Source: Streptomyces sp. NBC_01750 (GTDB lineage: Bacteria; Actinomycetota; Actinomycetes; Streptomycetales; Streptomycetaceae). Taken from it: 64,000 nucleotides of DNA. Numbering within the stretch: position 1 is the stretch's first letter; the number at the start of each line of letters is the position of its first letter. The stretch lies in assembly GCF_035918095.1 (NCBI RefSeq), contig NZ_CP109137.1:5892001-5956000 (forward strand), given 5' to 3'. This document shows positions 62,315 through 64,000 of the stretch, piece by piece. A program made the translations under genes and the position numbers. Under the pieces are notes generated by a model. That model saw nothing but the letters and a program-made list of their open reading frames with translations, ran no database searches and was not told the DNA's origin.

Positions 62315-63396
62315 CCGGTGATGACGGCGGCGATCGTGGTGCCGGGCGGGAAGACGCCCTCGGCGGCGAGCACGGTGAGGCCGTACAGCATCTTGGCGAC
62401 ATAGACACGCTCGACGGGCAGCCCGTGGCGCGCCTCGAAGTCCGCGGCGAAGGCGTCGAGCCGGGGGGTGGTACGGGCGTATCCGCCGAAGTGGAAGCGC
62501 CCGTCGAGGGACCAGTTCCCGACGGGGCCGCCGAACGCTTCCAGCTGCAGGGTGCGTATGGAGTCGCCGAGGAAGCCGCCCTTGAGGACGGGGAACCCGA
62601 TGGCGCGCCGGCCGGGCCCGAGACCGGCGGCGAGTCCGGCGATGGTCCCGCCGGTCCCGCAGGCGACGGCGACGACGTCAGTCGCGTCGCGGAGCTCGTG
62701 ACCGAGCGCGGTGCAGCCGTGGGCGGCGAGAGCGTTGCTGCCGCCTTCCGGGACGACGTAGATGTCCCCGGGCCCACCCCGTCCCGAACCGTGGGCAGGT
62801 CCCCCGGGCCCCTGCGGGCAGCCATGGGCGCCGTCCGCCGTGGGCCCGGCGCGGTGAGCGTGCTCCAAGGCCGGGCCCACGGGAGCCGACGGGTGCCGGT
62901 CCTGCGGGCTCCAGCCGCCCCCGTCGGCGGCGTCTCGCGCCCACCGCTGCTCCAGCGCCTGGGCCGCAGCCGTCAGGATGCGCTCCCGCACCTCCGGGTC
63001 GTCCTTCCCGCGGTACGCCGCGCGGTCCACGAAATGCAGGTGCATACCGTCCGCAGCACACCGGGACAGCGACGGGTTCAGGGGGCGCGAAGCCAGTTCG
63101 TCGCCGCGGACTATGCCGATCGTCGTGAAGCCCAGCAGCCGGCCCGCGGCCGCCGTCGCCCGCAGATGGTTGGAGTACGCGCCGCCGAACGTCAGCAGCG
63201 GCCGGCCGGCCGCCGCATGCAGGTTCGGGACGAGTTTGCGCCACTTGTTGCCCGGGATGTCCGGGTGGATCAGGTCGTCGCGCTTGAGCAGCAGACGGAC
63301 GCCGTGACGCGCGAAGCGCTCGTCCTCGACCGGCTGCAGCGGCGACGGCAGTCGCGGCCGCAGCGCGGAGGTGAGGTCGAACGCTTCCCGGGTCAC
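62293..63396 (-). CDS. PLP-dependent ACC deaminase / D-cysteine desulfhydrase-like enzyme
   Basis: A 367-residue tryptophan-synthase-beta-fold PLP enzyme. The PLP lysine is in PGNKWRKL near residue 51, and later VPEGGSNALAAHGC and ACGTGGTIAGLAAGL are conserved phosphate-binding loops. Between the helical region and VPEGGSN an insertion of about 55 residues (about 62765-62940) is Gly/Pro/His-rich and atypical for the family. The reaction is either 1-aminocyclopropane-1-carboxylate deamination or D-cysteine desulfhydration; sequence alone does not settle which. The 3' end overlaps the antiporter gene. Confidence 0.85.
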   Translation of the reverse strand: MTREAFDLTSALRPRLPSPLQPVEDERFARHGVRLLLKRDDLIHPDIPGNKWRKLVPNLHAAAGRPLLTFGGAYSNHLRATAAAGRLLGFTTIGIVRGDELASRPLNPSLSRCAADGMHLHFVDRAAYRGKDDPEVRERILTAAAQALEQRWARDAADGGGWSPQDRHPSAPVGPALEHAHRAGPTADGAHGCPQGPGGPAHGSGRGGPGDIYVVPEGGSNALAAHGCTALGHELRDATDVVAVACGTGGTIAGLAAGLGPGRRAIGFPVLKGGFLGDSIRTLQLEAFGGPVGNWSLDGRFHFGGYARTTPRLDAFAADFEARHGLPVERVYVAKMLYGLTVLAAEGVFPPGTTIAAVITGQGASSR

Positions 63397-63445
63397 CTGC
63401 CCATTGTCACTTCACGCCGGTTGTCGATCACGTCGGCTTCGCGTG

Positions 63446-64000
63446 TCACTGCAGGCGTTCGTGGATGCGGGCGCGCATCGAGCTCATCGTGAACCCCCGC
63501 GGGTCGACCTTCCCCGGCTGCCATTCCAGGTGGCCGATCACCGAGCGCTCGGTCCAGCCATGGGGCCGGCAGATCGCCGCCGCGGCCTTCTCGATCGCCT
63601 CCAGCTGGACCGCCGGCCATGGATCCACGCCGTCGCCGAGGTTCTCGCACTCGAAGCCGTAAAAATGGCGGTTTCCGTCGGTGTTCGCCTCGTTGTCCGG
63701 CGGGAGCGGGTTCTCCGCGATGACCGCACGCAGCACGTCGTCGTCGCCCAGCCCCGCATGGTTGGCGCGGCCGTAGCCGACGAGATGGACTCTGCCGTCC
63801 TTGGTGATGACGCCGTGACAGAGCGGACCTGGCAGGCTCGCGTAACCGTCCCGGCAGATACGGACGGTGCTCGCGGTGCCCTTGGTCACGGTGTGATGAA
63901 TCATCACGCCGTGTACGGGACCCCAGGGGCCTACGTGGTTGCGGTTGTGCGTACGCCATTCGCCGACTTCGACGACCGTCAGCCCCTCGTCGCGCAGGGC
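63446..64000 (-). CDS. N-acetylmuramoyl-L-alanine amidase-like protein (5' end outside window)
   Basis: A peptidoglycan amidase/PGRP-type domain that cuts MurNAc-L-Ala bonds. Zinc ligands: MIHHTV and GHLEW, with a conserved ECENLGDG region between. The frame continues to the window edge (the most upstream codons read ALRDEGLTVV), so the start lies outside. Substrate and export cannot be judged because the N-terminus is missing. Confidence 0.85.
   Translation of the reverse strand, partial: ALRDEGLTVVEVGEWRTHNRNHVGPWGPVHGVMIHHTVTKGTASTVRICRDGYASLPGPLCHGVITKDGRVHLVGYGRANHAGLGDDDVLRAVIAENPLPPDNEANTDGNRHFYGFECENLGDGVDPWPAVQLEAIEKAAAAICRPHGWTERSVIGHLEWQPGKVDPRGFTMSSMRARIHERLQ

Overview
The window is about 71% G+C, with dense high-GC3 codon use, frequent GTG and TTG starts and Shine-Dalgarno-led genes. 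It carries Streptomyces hallmark genes: wblC, wblE, sigR-rsrA, sigH with its anti-sigma gene, dasR-dasABC, nrdAB under a cobalamin riboswitch, and a mycoredoxin. The gene order resembles, from memory, the core region of Streptomyces coelicolor that holds these same genes. I see no prophage, insertion sequence or CRISPR array.

Layout. 1-5.2 kb: a nudC fragment, mycoredoxin, uvrD2, and wblC with a long leader (autoregulatory-type promoter, 113-codon leader ORF, intrinsic terminator). 5.2-16.1 kb: an ABC1/ADCK kinase and a ThiF-like protein, a YgjP-type metallopeptidase, a TerD-AIM24 fusion followed by two AIM24 paralogues, a NUDIX-zincin pair, an epimerase and moaE. 16.2-23.7 kb: a PDZ-S16 protease, a large UPF0182 membrane protein, and a Sel1-repeat protein bracketed by two identical initiator tRNA genes. 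23.8-31.7 kb: catR-like regulator and catalase, a CBS protein, hisN, a TetR regulator convergent with an SMR transporter, rsgA-aroA, and an M50 protease. 31.7-39.6 kb: an SRAP protein, a 9-bp tandem repeat, an alpha/beta hydrolase, sigR-rsrA, two HD-domain membrane proteins, a TPR protein and def. 39.6-44.8 kb: an AraC-type regulator (candidate nrdS) and nrdB-nrdA under a cobalamin riboswitch. 45-54.6 kb: a solute symporter pair, a YbdD-like protein, dasR, dasABC, a GH3 enzyme and an SIS-domain enzyme. 55-64 kb: a PdtaS-type histidine kinase, wblE, a lipid kinase, sigH with its anti-sigma gene, a UBP zinc finger, a cation antiporter, a PLP enzyme and the 3' part of an amidase.

How the genes connect. 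Three regulatory themes recur. (i) Thiol-oxidative and antibiotic stress: SigR/RsrA, a mycoredoxin with a perfect SigR-type promoter, WblC, and CatR/catalase with a Fur-like operator between its -35 and -10 hexamers. (ii) Amino-sugar sensing: DasR with two dre-like sites before dasA, a chitobiose-type ABC importer without its own ATPase, a GH3 beta-N-acetylhexosaminidase-like enzyme and an SIS enzyme, plus a further dre-like site before the histidine kinase. (iii) DNA and nucleotide metabolism: class Ia ribonucleotide reductase under cobalamin control, UvrD2 and SRAP.

All motif and family calls were made by eye. Promoter and operator calls rest on consensus matches. No similarity search was run.
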